NCBI GenBank assembly: GCA_027620595.1
Contig: JAQCDI010000020.1
Coordinates: forward strand, 1 to 16,151
Length of the DNA: 16,151 bases
Source of the DNA: Bacteroidota bacterium
Lineage (GTDB): Bacteria > Bacteroidota > Rhodothermia > Rhodothermales > UBA10348
Direction of reading: 5' to 3'
This document shows, piece by piece, positions 1-6,869 of the stretch. Position numbers and translations under genes: made by a program. Position 1 is the first letter of the stretch. Every line of letters begins with the position of its first letter. Under the pieces are notes generated by a model. The model was not told the origin of the DNA. It did not search any database and was given only the letters and a program-made list of their open reading frames with translations.

Positions 1-612
1 CTGGCGTGTCGGCTGCCCTTCGCCATCGACGAATCCGATTGCGTCAACGAGGCCTTTGCCTCCTATATGGCCACCCGTGATCTCGGCCAGAAGCGCATCG
101 TGGATCTCTGGACCTATTGCTATGTCCGGCGCTACTTCCTGATAAAATTCCTGCGGGAGACCCGCTTCCAGGCCAGCGAACTCGACCAGGTGGTCGAGAA
201 GACGTATCGAAAGGTGGAGCGCGCGCACACGGCCATCGAACGCCACGACCGGTACGCCCAGTGGGTCAGTGTTGTGTGCCGCAACACGTTCGTCAACTTC
301 GTATCCCGGCGGCAACCATTGACGGGCCTGGAGACCTGCGATTTCCCGGCCGAGGAACTGGACCGTGCCCGGGATCTGGATGTGAATGCGGGCATGATCC
401 ACGCAGCCCTGCTGCGCTCCATTGCTGCCCTTCCCCTATTCCTGCAGGCCACGGCCCGCATGCGGTTCGTCGAGAACCTTTCGAACGAGGAAATCGGTCG
501 CATCGTGGGCAAGAGGACGCCGACCATCCGGGCCTACATCCACAAGATCAACAAACGATTCCGGTCCGATCCCGAACTCTGTGCCTGGGCCGAATATCTG
601 CTTCGGGATTGA
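1..612 (+). CDS. ECF-like sigma-70 family RNA polymerase sigma factor (possibly partial at left edge)
   Basis: Likely an alternative sigma factor that directs RNA polymerase to a small promoter set. The frame is open from base 1 to the TGA at 610-612. The first ATG in the window is at 67 (181 aa from there), but the 22 codons before it have the same GC-rich third positions, so the true start may lie outside. Counting from the ATG, residues 10-80 look like region 2 (a YCYVRRYF-type helix, then ELDQVVEKTYRKV resembling the DLVQE helix, then a VCRNTFVNF segment). Residues about 118-165 look like region 4: LPLFLQATARMRFVENLSNEEIG followed in spirit by a helix-turn-helix ending in YIHKINKRF. The spacing between the regions fits the short ECF type with no region 3. 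The next gene begins 54 bases downstream and may be its partner. The family call is fairly safe; the regulon is unknown. Confidence 0.72.
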   Translation: MACRLPFAIDESDCVNEAFASYMATRDLGQKRIVDLWTYCYVRRYFLIKFLRETRFQASELDQVVEKTYRKVERAHTAIERHDRYAQWVSVVCRNTFVNFVSRRQPLTGLETCDFPAEELDRARDLDVNAGMIHAALLRSIAALPLFLQATARMRFVENLSNEEIGRIVGKRTPTIRAYIHKINKRFRSDPELCAWAEYLLRD

Positions 613-666
613 GGTTATGTCTCGCTGCTTCCTGTGTCTGGAGATAAAAATAACCCCCACCTGACC

Positions 667-1512
667 ATGACTGACCGATTGAAGTCTTCCATCCGAGTAG
701 CTGGTGTGCAACCCCGGACACGACGTTCGTGGTGGGTCGTGTGGGCTGCGCGTTTTCGCGCCTTGCCCGATGAAGCTATCCTTTCGGAGGCCCGCCGGCT
801 TGCTGACCCCGCCCGGGATGAGGACCATCTGGGGTTCTGGGCCTTTTTCAGGCTGGCTCCCTCGGCCATGTCATCCCGTCTGACGTTGGCCGCTTCGCGG
901 TTTGCCAACCGCGCCGAACGGGACGATGAGCGGCCCCGGATGCTCGACGTGGTCGAGGAGCGGATGCGGCAATTGGAAGGAGGGAATGCCGAGCGACATT
1001 TCCTTCAGATCAGCGGATACGCGCTAGAGGATCTTCCCCCGGTGGTCCGCTCCCAGGCGCCCACGGTCGCAGCGGCGGGAGTGCGCCGACCCGATCGCCC
1101 CGCGCTGGCCTCCCGGGTGCGTCCCGGGATGCTGGCCCTGATGTCGCTCCTGCTCCTGGTGGCGCTCTTTTCCCGGTCCTCGGACCCGCTGGCGCCGTCC
1201 CTGGCCGCGCTTTCCGAAGCGCAGCCCGTGATTTTCGGCTCGCTTGGGGAAACAGTGCGGGGTCATCGCAAACCCGAACAGGACGAGACCACCATGGCCT
1301 TGGTGCAGGTGCTCGAGCGCATCGAGGCGGCACGGACCTCGCTGCTCGGCATCCACACGGGGTACGAACGGGATTCCCTTGTCGAAGCCTCGCGCGCCCT
1401 GGAACAGGCCCTCGCCATGCCGGAGCTGGACGAATCGCTTGCCGGACCGCTCTCGGCGCTGAAGGTCGGCGTCGAAGCCCTGATCTCTTCTCCCGACAGA
1501 GCGCTCCGCTGA
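667..1512 (+). CDS. single-pass membrane protein of unknown function downstream of the sigma factor
   Basis: I do not recognise a family. From the ATG at 667 the protein has 281 residues. A GTG at 634 would add 11 residues; I prefer the ATG because the AT-rich run at 641-653 then lies in the leader. An Arg/Trp-rich N-terminal part (1-150) with acidic helices is followed by one hydrophobic segment at about 153-169 (GMLALMSLLLLVALF) flanked by Arg. After it comes a mostly helical, acidic tail (about 200-275). Basic residues before the membrane span suggest that the N-terminus is cytoplasmic and the tail is outside. Lying 54 bases after a sigma-factor gene, it could be a membrane regulator of that sigma factor. 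That is inferred from position and topology only; there is no zinc-binding anti-sigma motif. Confidence 0.62.
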   Translation: MTDRLKSSIRVAGVQPRTRRSWWVVWAARFRALPDEAILSEARRLADPARDEDHLGFWAFFRLAPSAMSSRLTLAASRFANRAERDDERPRMLDVVEERMRQLEGGNAERHFLQISGYALEDLPPVVRSQAPTVAAAGVRRPDRPALASRVRPGMLALMSLLLLVALFSRSSDPLAPSLAALSEAQPVIFGSLGETVRGHRKPEQDETTMALVQVLERIEAARTSLLGIHTGYERDSLVEASRALEQALAMPELDESLAGPLSALKVGVEALISSPDRALR

Positions 1513-1530
1513 GGCAGGTTTTCGCTCGTG

Positions 1531-1545
1531 GCCACCGTCAGTGGC
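1531..1545. terminator. small hairpin between convergent genes
   Basis: In the 61-base gap between the plus-strand membrane-protein gene (stop 1512) and the end of dnaN (1574) there is a perfect inverted repeat, GCCAC at 1531-1535 and GTGGC at 1541-1545, with a 5-base loop. It could end transcription from both sides. The stem is short and no T-run follows on either strand, so this is a weak call. Confidence 0.22.
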
Positions 1546-1573
1546 GTATGGCGTACTGCGAACAAGCCCTGGC

Positions 1574-2695
1574 TCAGGCGTAGGTGTTGAGCATGACGGG
1601 CATGATGAGCATCATCATGTTCTCGCCGTCCTTCTGGTTGGCGGGGGTCACCACGCCGGCGCGATTCGGAGAGGAGAACTCGAAGAGCACATCCTCGGAG
1701 TCCACATTGGAGAGGACTTCCGTGAGGTAGGTGGCGTTGAAGCCGATCACGAGCGGATCGCCATTGTAGTCGCAGGTCACGGTCTCGTTGGCCGCGCTGG
1801 CACGCTCAAGATCTTCGGCCGAGATGACCACGACGTCCTTGTCGATGGAGAGCCGGATCTGGTTGGTCATCGTGGAAGAGTAGAGTGCCACACGCTTGAC
1901 GGCGGCCAACATCGTGTCCTTGTTGGCCGTCATCTTCTTGTCATTGTCCACGGGAATGACGGCCTGGTAGTTCGGGTAGGGCTCGTCGATGAGGCGGGCC
2001 AGGACGCGGGAGCTGCCGAAGTCGAAGCCGGCGTAGCCGCTGTCCACGGTCAGGGTGCACTCGTCATCGGTGGCCACCTTGGCGGCCAGCGCCAAGGCTT
2101 TCTCGGGGACGATGAAATCCATGTCCTCCTTTGCGCCGAGCTTCTCGAGTTGCAGCTTGACCAGGCGGTGACCATCGGTGGCCACGGCCTTGCCCGAGTC
2201 CCGCGTTATCTGGAAGTAGATGCCCATCATGGCCGGACGAAGGGCGTCCCGGCTGACGGCGAAGCTGGTCTTGTTGATGGCCCGCTTGAGCAGCGCGCCG
2301 TCGGTTTCGATCGAAACGGAGTCACTGAGTTCGGGGAGGGCCGGATAGTCGGCGCCGTCGTGCCCGACCATCTTGTAGTGTCCCTTGTCCGTGTCGAGAA
2401 CCACGTTGAACTCCCCGTCGGCCGAGAAGCGAACGGGGACATTGGGCAGGGCGCGGAGCGTATCCACCAGACGCTTGGCCGGAACGGCCACACGGGAGGG
2501 CCCTTCCACCTCGACAGCCACATTTATCCGCTGGACGATGGAGATCTCCAGGTCCGTGGCGCTGAGACGGAGCTTTCCACCATCCTCCTCGAAGAGGATG
2601 CATTCCAGGATGGGAAGCGTGCTCTTGGTCGGAACGGCGCCGGAAACGGTCTGCAGTGCTTTGAGAAGTTCAGCGCTTGAAGCGGCGAATTTCAT
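1574..2695 (-). CDS. dnaN: DNA polymerase III subunit beta (sliding clamp)
   Basis: Forms the ring-shaped dimer that holds the replicative polymerase on DNA and docks other repair and replication proteins. The protein has 373 residues, close to the usual length. It starts MKFAASSAELLKAL, the typical clamp N-terminus, so the ATG at 2693-2695 is chosen over a longer upstream frame. Family signatures seen are ATDGHRL at 172-178, RLIDEPYPNY at 234-243 and the C-terminal LIMPVML at 363-369, the usual end of the third clamp domain. Three similar domains of about 120 residues fit the length. The gene follows dnaA on the same strand after a 75-base gap that holds its own candidate promoter. recF does not follow; the downstream neighbour is convergent. 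No Shine-Dalgarno sequence is seen before the ATG. Confidence 0.97.
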   Translation of the reverse strand: MKFAASSAELLKALQTVSGAVPTKSTLPILECILFEEDGGKLRLSATDLEISIVQRINVAVEVEGPSRVAVPAKRLVDTLRALPNVPVRFSADGEFNVVLDTDKGHYKMVGHDGADYPALPELSDSVSIETDGALLKRAINKTSFAVSRDALRPAMMGIYFQITRDSGKAVATDGHRLVKLQLEKLGAKEDMDFIVPEKALALAAKVATDDECTLTVDSGYAGFDFGSSRVLARLIDEPYPNYQAVIPVDNDKKMTANKDTMLAAVKRVALYSSTMTNQIRLSIDKDVVVISAEDLERASAANETVTCDYNGDPLVIGFNATYLTEVLSNVDSEDVLFEFSSPNRAGVVTPANQKDGENMMMLIMPVMLNTYA

Positions 2696-2725
2696 GGTGG
2701 TATCCCGTGGTTGAGGTGACAGGCG

Positions 2726-2755
2726 AAGATACCAAACCCGCGCCACCGATTGCCA
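2726..2755 (-). promoter_or_regulatory. candidate dnaN promoter in the dnaA-dnaN gap
   Basis: Read on the minus strand, TATCTT (2726-2731) lies 18 bases after a weak -35-like TGGCAA (2750-2755). The -10 is 30 bases before the dnaN ATG. The string around it, GTATCTTCGCC, fits the GTATCTTNRCC pattern also found before the DUF177 and plsX genes. It lies wholly between the dnaA stop and the dnaN start, so dnaN could be expressed independently of dnaA. This is a pattern match only. Confidence 0.4.
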
Positions 2756-2770
2756 CCGCTCCGGCCGTTT

Positions 2771-4318
2771 TTAACGGCTTCTCAGGTCGATCTTGTTGGC
2801 AATCTCGTCGATGATCTCGGCAAACTTGGGGTCGGTCTCGATCTGGTTCTCCACGCTCATGTTGGCGTGGATCACCGTAGAGTGGTCCCGGCCCCCGAAA
2901 TGCAGGCCGATGGTCTTGAGCGAATGTTGGGTCATACGCTTGCAGAAAAACATGGCCACCTGCCGCGCCTGCACCACTTCGCGCTTGCGGGTCTTGGCCC
3001 GGACCAGATCTTCCTCGATGCCGAAGTATTCGCAGACGAGGCGCTGGATCTGATCGATGGTCATCGTGACCCGCGTATCCGTGATCAGGTCACGGAGGAC
3101 ATCCTTGGCCAAAGAAAGGTCGATGTCGCGCTTGTGCAGCGTGCCGTGGGCCAGGAGCCGGATCAGCGCGCCTTCGAGCTCGCGGATGTTCGACTTGATG
3201 TTGTGGGCCACGAACTCGTAGATGTCGTCCGAGATATCGATGCCGTCCTCGACGGCCTTGCGCCGCAGGATGGCCATGCGCGTTTCGAAATCCGGCGGTT
3301 GCAGGTCGGCCGAAAGGCCCCACTGGAAGCGCGACAGCAGCCGCTCCTCGATGCCCTGGATGTCGCGCGGTGGGCGGTCGGCCGAAAGGATGATCTGTTT
3401 GCCGCTCTGGTGCAGGGCGTTGAAGATGTGGAAGAACTCTTCCTGGGTCTTTTCCTTGCCGCTGAAGAATTGCACGTCGTCGATCACGAGCAGATCGATC
3501 TGGCGGTAGAAGAGCGAGAAGTCGGAGACGCGGTTGTTCTGGATGGCCTGCACGAACTCGTTCGTGAAGCGCTCGCTCGATACGTAGAGTACCGTGGCAT
3601 CAGGCCGGTTGGCGTGCAGGTAGTTGCCGATGGCCTGGATCAGGTGGGTCTTGCCGAGTCCCACGCCTCCGTAGAGCAGGAACGGGTTGAAGCTGGTGCC
3701 GCCGGGCTGCTGGGCAATGGCCAACGAGGCACTGCGCGCCAGCCGGTTGCAATCCCCCTCGATGAAGCGGTCGAAGGTGTAGTTCGGGTTCAGGTGGGAG
3801 TCCACCTGCATTTTCTGGATGCCCGGGATGACAAACGGATTCGAGATGCCTCCGCGCGGATCCATGCCCGTGGCCGTGGCCACGCCAAAACCCGAGGGAG
3901 CGCTGCGCATGCCCCCCTCGCGTCCCGTGGTGCCCAGGCCGGGCGACGTGGGCAGACTCCGCCCGGCAGCCGGCAACGGCTGCGGCTCGTTGGCCGGCTG
4001 CCGAGCGGGCAGTTTCATGACCGTACCGTCATAGCCATTCCCCTGGTCGTCCTTTTCGATGACGATATCATAGAAGAGCCGGCCCTGTGGGCCGATGACC
4101 TTGGTCACCGTCTTTCGCAAAAGCCCGTAATAGTGCTCCTCGAGCCACTCGAAATAGAAGCGGCTGGGGAGTTGCACGGTCAGCCGGATGGTGTCTCCTT
4201 CCTCCTCAAGGCGAAGGGCCTTCAGGGGTGCAAACCAGGTACGGAAGCTCTGACGGCTCACGTTGTCCTGGATGACTTCCAGACACTCTTTCCAGACCGA
4301 TTCGGGCGTCTGTTCCAT
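2771..4318 (-). CDS. dnaA: chromosomal replication initiator protein DnaA
   Basis: AAA+ ATPase that binds DnaA boxes and melts the origin. The protein has 515 residues, slightly longer than E. coli DnaA. Domain I (about 1-90) opens SVWKECLEVIQDNVSRQSFRTWF in type. Residues about 95-160 are a Pro/Gly-rich linker (domain II). The AAA+ core (about 175-395) has Walker A GGVGLGKT (217-224), Walker B LLVIDDVQFF (276-285), sensor 1 LSADRPP (311-317), the box VII arginine finger in ERLLSRFQWG (R330) and sensor 2 in NIRELEGAL (R379). Domain IV ends with the DnaA signature GGRDHSTVIHA at 475-485, the DNA-binding helix-turn-helix. dnaN follows after 75 bases. The upstream side is a long divergent gap. 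No strong DnaA box is visible in the gap or just after the gene, so autoregulation cannot be argued from this sequence. Confidence 0.98.
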   Translation of the reverse strand: MEQTPESVWKECLEVIQDNVSRQSFRTWFAPLKALRLEEEGDTIRLTVQLPSRFYFEWLEEHYYGLLRKTVTKVIGPQGRLFYDIVIEKDDQGNGYDGTVMKLPARQPANEPQPLPAAGRSLPTSPGLGTTGREGGMRSAPSGFGVATATGMDPRGGISNPFVIPGIQKMQVDSHLNPNYTFDRFIEGDCNRLARSASLAIAQQPGGTSFNPFLLYGGVGLGKTHLIQAIGNYLHANRPDATVLYVSSERFTNEFVQAIQNNRVSDFSLFYRQIDLLVIDDVQFFSGKEKTQEEFFHIFNALHQSGKQIILSADRPPRDIQGIEERLLSRFQWGLSADLQPPDFETRMAILRRKAVEDGIDISDDIYEFVAHNIKSNIRELEGALIRLLAHGTLHKRDIDLSLAKDVLRDLITDTRVTMTIDQIQRLVCEYFGIEEDLVRAKTRKREVVQARQVAMFFCKRMTQHSLKTIGLHFGGRDHSTVIHANMSVENQIETDPKFAEIIDEIANKIDLRSR

Positions 4319-4624
4319 GGGAACGCAATAGCAGGACGGGCGCGGGGCGCCGCGTCACGTCGTGGTGGTTGGTGTGGATGGAACGGTACACAGGCAGGCA
4401 TGCGGAAACGTTTGGCGGACGCCCCATCCACTATCCGGGTTGGGGTCTCCGCGACGACCACGGTGCGACGCTGCGTGCGCGTTGTCCATACAGAACGGGG
4501 AGGTCGATCCGTTTGCGGGAATCGGGCGCCAGAGAGGTCGGAATTGGATGGCGAACCTGTTTCGGGAGGGTTCTCCATCGATCCTTACCGGGTGGGATGA
4601 CGCCTTTCGACTCCCGGTGCAGGG

Positions 4625-4667
4625 GGTTCCGGGGGCCGACATCGAAGGGTCGGAGGGGAGCGGAACC
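4625..4667. repeat. nested inverted repeat (possible structured element)
   Basis: The outer arms GGTTCCG (4625-4631) and CGGAACC (4661-4667) are perfect 7-bp complements. Inside them CCGAC (4636-4640) and GTCGG (4649-4653) form a perfect 5-bp pair with an 8-base loop. As RNA this would be one two-tier stem-loop about 43 bases long. It lies in the long dnaA/DUF177 gap, about 300 bases upstream of dnaA. Function is unknown; GC-rich sequence gives such pairs by chance fairly often. Confidence 0.35.
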
Positions 4668-4827
4668 GGGGTCGCACGGGAAACGGGAAGACCGGTTTGA
4701 GCATACCAACCCGGAGGTCAAGTTTCAAGGTGGTGCCCGGGGAATTCACGGGACCACAGGCAGGAAACACGCGGCTGTCCGCGGCGGCCTTCACACGCTT
4801 TTCGGCAACTTGCGGCGCCTCATTTGA

Positions 4828-4857
4828 TTGCGCATGCCGGGGTGAGGACCGTATCTT
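4828..4857 (+). promoter_or_regulatory. candidate promoter for DUF177-rpmF
   Basis: The -35-like TTGCGC (4828-4833) is separated by 18 bases from the -10-like TATCTT (4852-4857). The following bases give GTATCTTAACC, matching the string found before dnaN and plsX. The -10 ends 72 bases before the chosen ATG at 4930, so the leader would be about 65 bases. If the GTG at 4867 were the true start, the leader would be almost absent. A pattern match only. Confidence 0.45.
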
Positions 4858-4929
4858 AACCCTTCTGTGTCCGAATCTGTCTCAGCTCCCGGACCTGCAA
4901 GTCTGCTCGATGACCCAACGGATGCCGTC

Positions 4930-5427
4930 ATGCTCAAGGTCGATCTCCGAACCCTGAACAACGGACTTCACCATGTGGAGTTCACGCCGACGGCCGAAGA
5001 TCTGGGCGTCGAGGATCCGGTTTTCCGGGACATCCATGCGGATGCCGACTTGACGGTGGATCGGGAGCAGGTCCTGGTCAGGGTGAAAACCCGGGCCGTG
5101 GCCACCCTGCTCTGTGATCGAACCCTTGTCGAGTTCGATATGCCGATCAGGGGGTCGTACACGGCATGTTTCATGCCGCGTGAGGCCATGGATCCGGACG
5201 CAGAGGACGACGACATCCTGCCCCTGGATACAGATCAGGATGAACTCGACCTTACCGATATCGTGAGGGATACACTCATGCTTGCTGTGCCGGTCCGCAA
5301 ACTGGCTCCTGGCGCCGAGGAACTGGACATTCCCACCACGTTCGGGGAAGCTGCCGAATCGGAAATCGATCCGAGATGGAAAGCCCTCGAGCAACTCAAG
5401 TCCAGCTCGGAAGAGACTCCCGAGTAA
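4930..5427 (+). CDS. DUF177 (YceD-family) protein
   Basis: DUF177 proteins are almost always encoded just before rpmF. They are linked to ribosomal RNA/large-subunit metabolism, though the exact role is not settled. From the ATG at 4930 the protein has 165 residues and starts MLKVDLRTLNNGLHHVEF, the family's usual opening, so this start is preferred over the GTG at 4867. The middle has the family-like segment CDRTLVEFDMPI. Later it has an acidic stretch followed by LAVPVRKL and, near the end, DPRWKALEQL, the common C-terminal signature. The cysteine cluster seen in many relatives is absent. rpmF starts 28 bases downstream, which supports co-transcription. Confidence 0.85.
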   Translation: MLKVDLRTLNNGLHHVEFTPTAEDLGVEDPVFRDIHADADLTVDREQVLVRVKTRAVATLLCDRTLVEFDMPIRGSYTACFMPREAMDPDAEDDDILPLDTDQDELDLTDIVRDTLMLAVPVRKLAPGAEELDIPTTFGEAAESEIDPRWKALEQLKSSSEETPE

Positions 5428-5455
5428 CCCCCAACATGCTTTTTGACAGGTAGCC

Positions 5456-5647
5456 ATGGCTAACCCGAGAAGAAAGAATTCCAAGGCTCGCACGCGCCAG
5501 CGCCGGACGGTCTACTACAACCGCCTGAGTGCTCCGACGACGATGGAGTGCCCCAACTGCAGCGAAACCAAGCTGATGCACCGTGCTTGCCCGACCTGCG
5601 GACATTACCGTGGTCGCGCTGTCGTTGATCGCGAGAACGCCGGCTGA
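5456..5647 (+). CDS. rpmF: 50S ribosomal protein L32
   Basis: Small protein of the large ribosomal subunit, 63 residues. It begins MANPRRKNSKARTRQRR, the standard basic L32 N-terminus, and carries the zinc-ribbon pairs CPNC (C32, C35) and CPTC (C45, C48). The four-cysteine form implies zinc binding; some bacteria have a cysteine-free L32. It follows the DUF177 gene by 28 bases, with an AGG (5448-5450) at ribosome-binding distance, and precedes plsX after 138 bases. This is the classic DUF177-rpmF-plsX order. Confidence 0.97.
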   Translation: MANPRRKNSKARTRQRRTVYYNRLSAPTTMECPNCSETKLMHRACPTCGHYRGRAVVDRENAG

Positions 5648-5674
5648 GCCTGCGCTCGTGCAGATCCCTGGGGA

Positions 5675-5688
5675 GCCCGGCAACGGGC
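5675..5688 (+). terminator. weak hairpin after rpmF
   Basis: GCCCG (5675-5679) and CGGGC (5684-5688) pair around a GCAA tetraloop of the stable GNRA type, 28 bases after the rpmF stop. Only a loose pyrimidine run (CTTCATCCTTT) follows, so it may pause or partly end transcription before the plsX promoter. Low certainty. Confidence 0.27.
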
Positions 5689-5706
5689 CTTCATCCTTTG
5701 ATGATC

Positions 5707-5747
5707 TGCCGATCGTATCTTGACCGAAGATCGGCAACGAGCCGATC
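5707..5747 (+). promoter_or_regulatory. candidate plsX promoter with operator-like inverted repeat
   Basis: TATCTT (5716-5721), within GTATCTTGACC, looks like the -10 of a plsX promoter, 64 bases before the ATG. No good -35 is seen at 16-18 bases. TGCCGATC (5707-5714) and GATCGGCA (5729-5736) are perfect 8-bp inverted arms around this -10, 22 bp centre to centre, about two helix turns. A third half-site, GCCGATC, follows at 5741-5747. This arrangement suits a dimeric repressor blocking the promoter. The regulator is unknown; FapR plays this role for plsX-fab genes in Firmicutes, but the sequence here is not a FapR site that I recognise. Confidence 0.45.
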
Positions 5748-5785
5748 CCGGTCCGCCGGATACGCTGAACCAGCACCCCGTATTC

Positions 5786-6790
5786 ATGCCCATCCGTATC
5801 GTGGTTGATGCCATGGGGGGCGACGACGCTCCCGATGTCGTTGTCCAGGGAGCCGCAATGGTTCTCGCGGAGTCGGAACATGATGTGCACCTGATCCTGA
5901 CAGGTCCGGCCGCCAAGGTCGAACCGCTGGTGAAGGAGCTTCCGGCTGCCCTGCAGTCGCATATCACCGTGGTGGATGCTCCCGATGTGATCGGGATGGA
6001 TGATTCCCCTGCCACGGCCATCAAGACCAAGACGGCCTCTTCGATCCACGTCGGCCTCGGGCTCTGCAAACAGGGCAAGGCCGACGGTTTCGTTTCTGCC
6101 GGTAACACGGGCGCCGTCATGGCCGGTGGGTTCTTCATCCTGGGAAGGCTTCCCGGGGTGTCCAGGCCTTCGGTCATCGGCTATTTCCCCACCGTCAAAG
6201 GTACCTGCATCGTGCTCGACGTGGGTACGAACGTGGATTGCAAGCCCGACCACCTGGTACAGTTTGCGCGCATGGGGGCCATCTATGCCGAGCGCGTACT
6301 GGGCCTGAGCAATCCGCAGTGCGCCTTGCTCAATGTCGGCGAGGAGCCCGGCAAGGGAGACGAACTGGCCAAGGCGGCGCATGAAGCCCTTGCCGCAGCG
6401 GAAGACCTTCGCTTTGTCGGCAACATCGAAGGGCGGGACATCATGAAACATGCCGCCGACGTCGTGGTCTGTGACGGGTTCACGGGAAACATCCTGCTCA
6501 AGTTTGCCGAAAGCGTGGCCGAGATCCTGCCCCGCATGCTCGGCGCCGAAATGCAGCGCCTGGCCATGTCTCCCGAGGAGCAGGGCACGGTGGCGCGCGC
6601 TTTCGGTGGTGTGAAGGCCCGCTTCGACTACCGGGAATTCGGCGGCGTACCGCTCCTTGGCGTCGACGGCAATGTGGTGATCGGCCACGGTGGATCGGAC
6701 GCCTATGCCATCAAGAACATGATCCTGGCGGCAAAATCCATGATCAGCTCGCGCGTGACCCCACTGATTTCTGAAGCCATGAACCGGTAG
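5786..6790 (+). CDS. plsX: phosphate acyltransferase PlsX
   Basis: Converts acyl-ACP and phosphate to acyl-phosphate, the donor PlsY uses to start phospholipid synthesis; a peripheral membrane enzyme. The protein has 334 residues, standard for the family. The ATG at 5786 gives MPIRIVVDAMGGDDAP, the typical start, so an upstream in-frame extension is rejected. Motifs seen are DAMGGD (8-13), VSAGNTGA (103-110), LDVGTNVDCKP (144-154), LLNVGEEPGKG (181-191), EGRDI (215-219), CDGFTGN (229-235) and the late IGHGGSDA (299-306). fabH follows after 79 bases, fitting the common plsX-fabH-fabD-fabG unit. An operator-like repeat overlaps its candidate promoter. Confidence 0.97.
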   Translation: MPIRIVVDAMGGDDAPDVVVQGAAMVLAESEHDVHLILTGPAAKVEPLVKELPAALQSHITVVDAPDVIGMDDSPATAIKTKTASSIHVGLGLCKQGKADGFVSAGNTGAVMAGGFFILGRLPGVSRPSVIGYFPTVKGTCIVLDVGTNVDCKPDHLVQFARMGAIYAERVLGLSNPQCALLNVGEEPGKGDELAKAAHEALAAAEDLRFVGNIEGRDIMKHAADVVVCDGFTGNILLKFAESVAEILPRMLGAEMQRLAMSPEEQGTVARAFGGVKARFDYREFGGVPLLGVDGNVVIGHGGSDAYAIKNMILAAKSMISSRVTPLISEAMNR

Positions 6791-6869
6791 ACATGGTCCT
6801 CCTGCCCCTTCCGTGTTCGTCCGCTACCAGTCCGCACCGAGGCTGGCCCGACTACAAAACCCCCTGATT

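Larger units (their letters stand above)
4319..4929. other. 611-base divergent intergenic region between dnaA and the DUF177 gene
   Basis: No convincing gene is visible. The open frames on both strands are Arg/Gly/Pro-rich and match no family I know. The region is GC-rich, with strongly G-rich plus-strand stretches around 4615-4690. It holds a nested inverted repeat (4625-4667), a small hairpin (CGCGG at 4770-4774, CCGCG at 4779-4783) and the candidate promoter for the rightward operon. The closest matches to the DnaA box TTATCCACA are TGTGGATGG (4373-4381, reverse sense) and TTGTCCATA (4482-4490), each with two mismatches, so no case for oriC can be made. An in-frame GTG at 4867 would lengthen the DUF177 protein by 21 residues. 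Confidence 0.6.

Noticed and set aside
1541..2680. 379-codon plus-strand open frame
   Set aside because: It is opposite dnaN and rich in Gly/His/Val with no family motif; an antisense shadow.
4373..4490. Possible DnaA boxes (TGTGGATGG, TTGTCCATA)
   Set aside because: Each has two mismatches to TTATCCACA, they are isolated, and no AT-rich segment is nearby; not enough to call an origin.
2750..4600. 616-codon plus-strand open frame
   Set aside because: It lies opposite dnaA, whose motifs are unmistakable. Its own sequence is a low-complexity Val/Asp/Gly/His mix typical of an antisense frame in GC-rich DNA.
4369..4827. 152-codon plus-strand open frame in the dnaA/DUF177 gap
   Set aside because: Arg/Gly-rich with no hydrophobic core pattern. 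It overlaps equally poor frames on both strands, so it is more likely non-coding.
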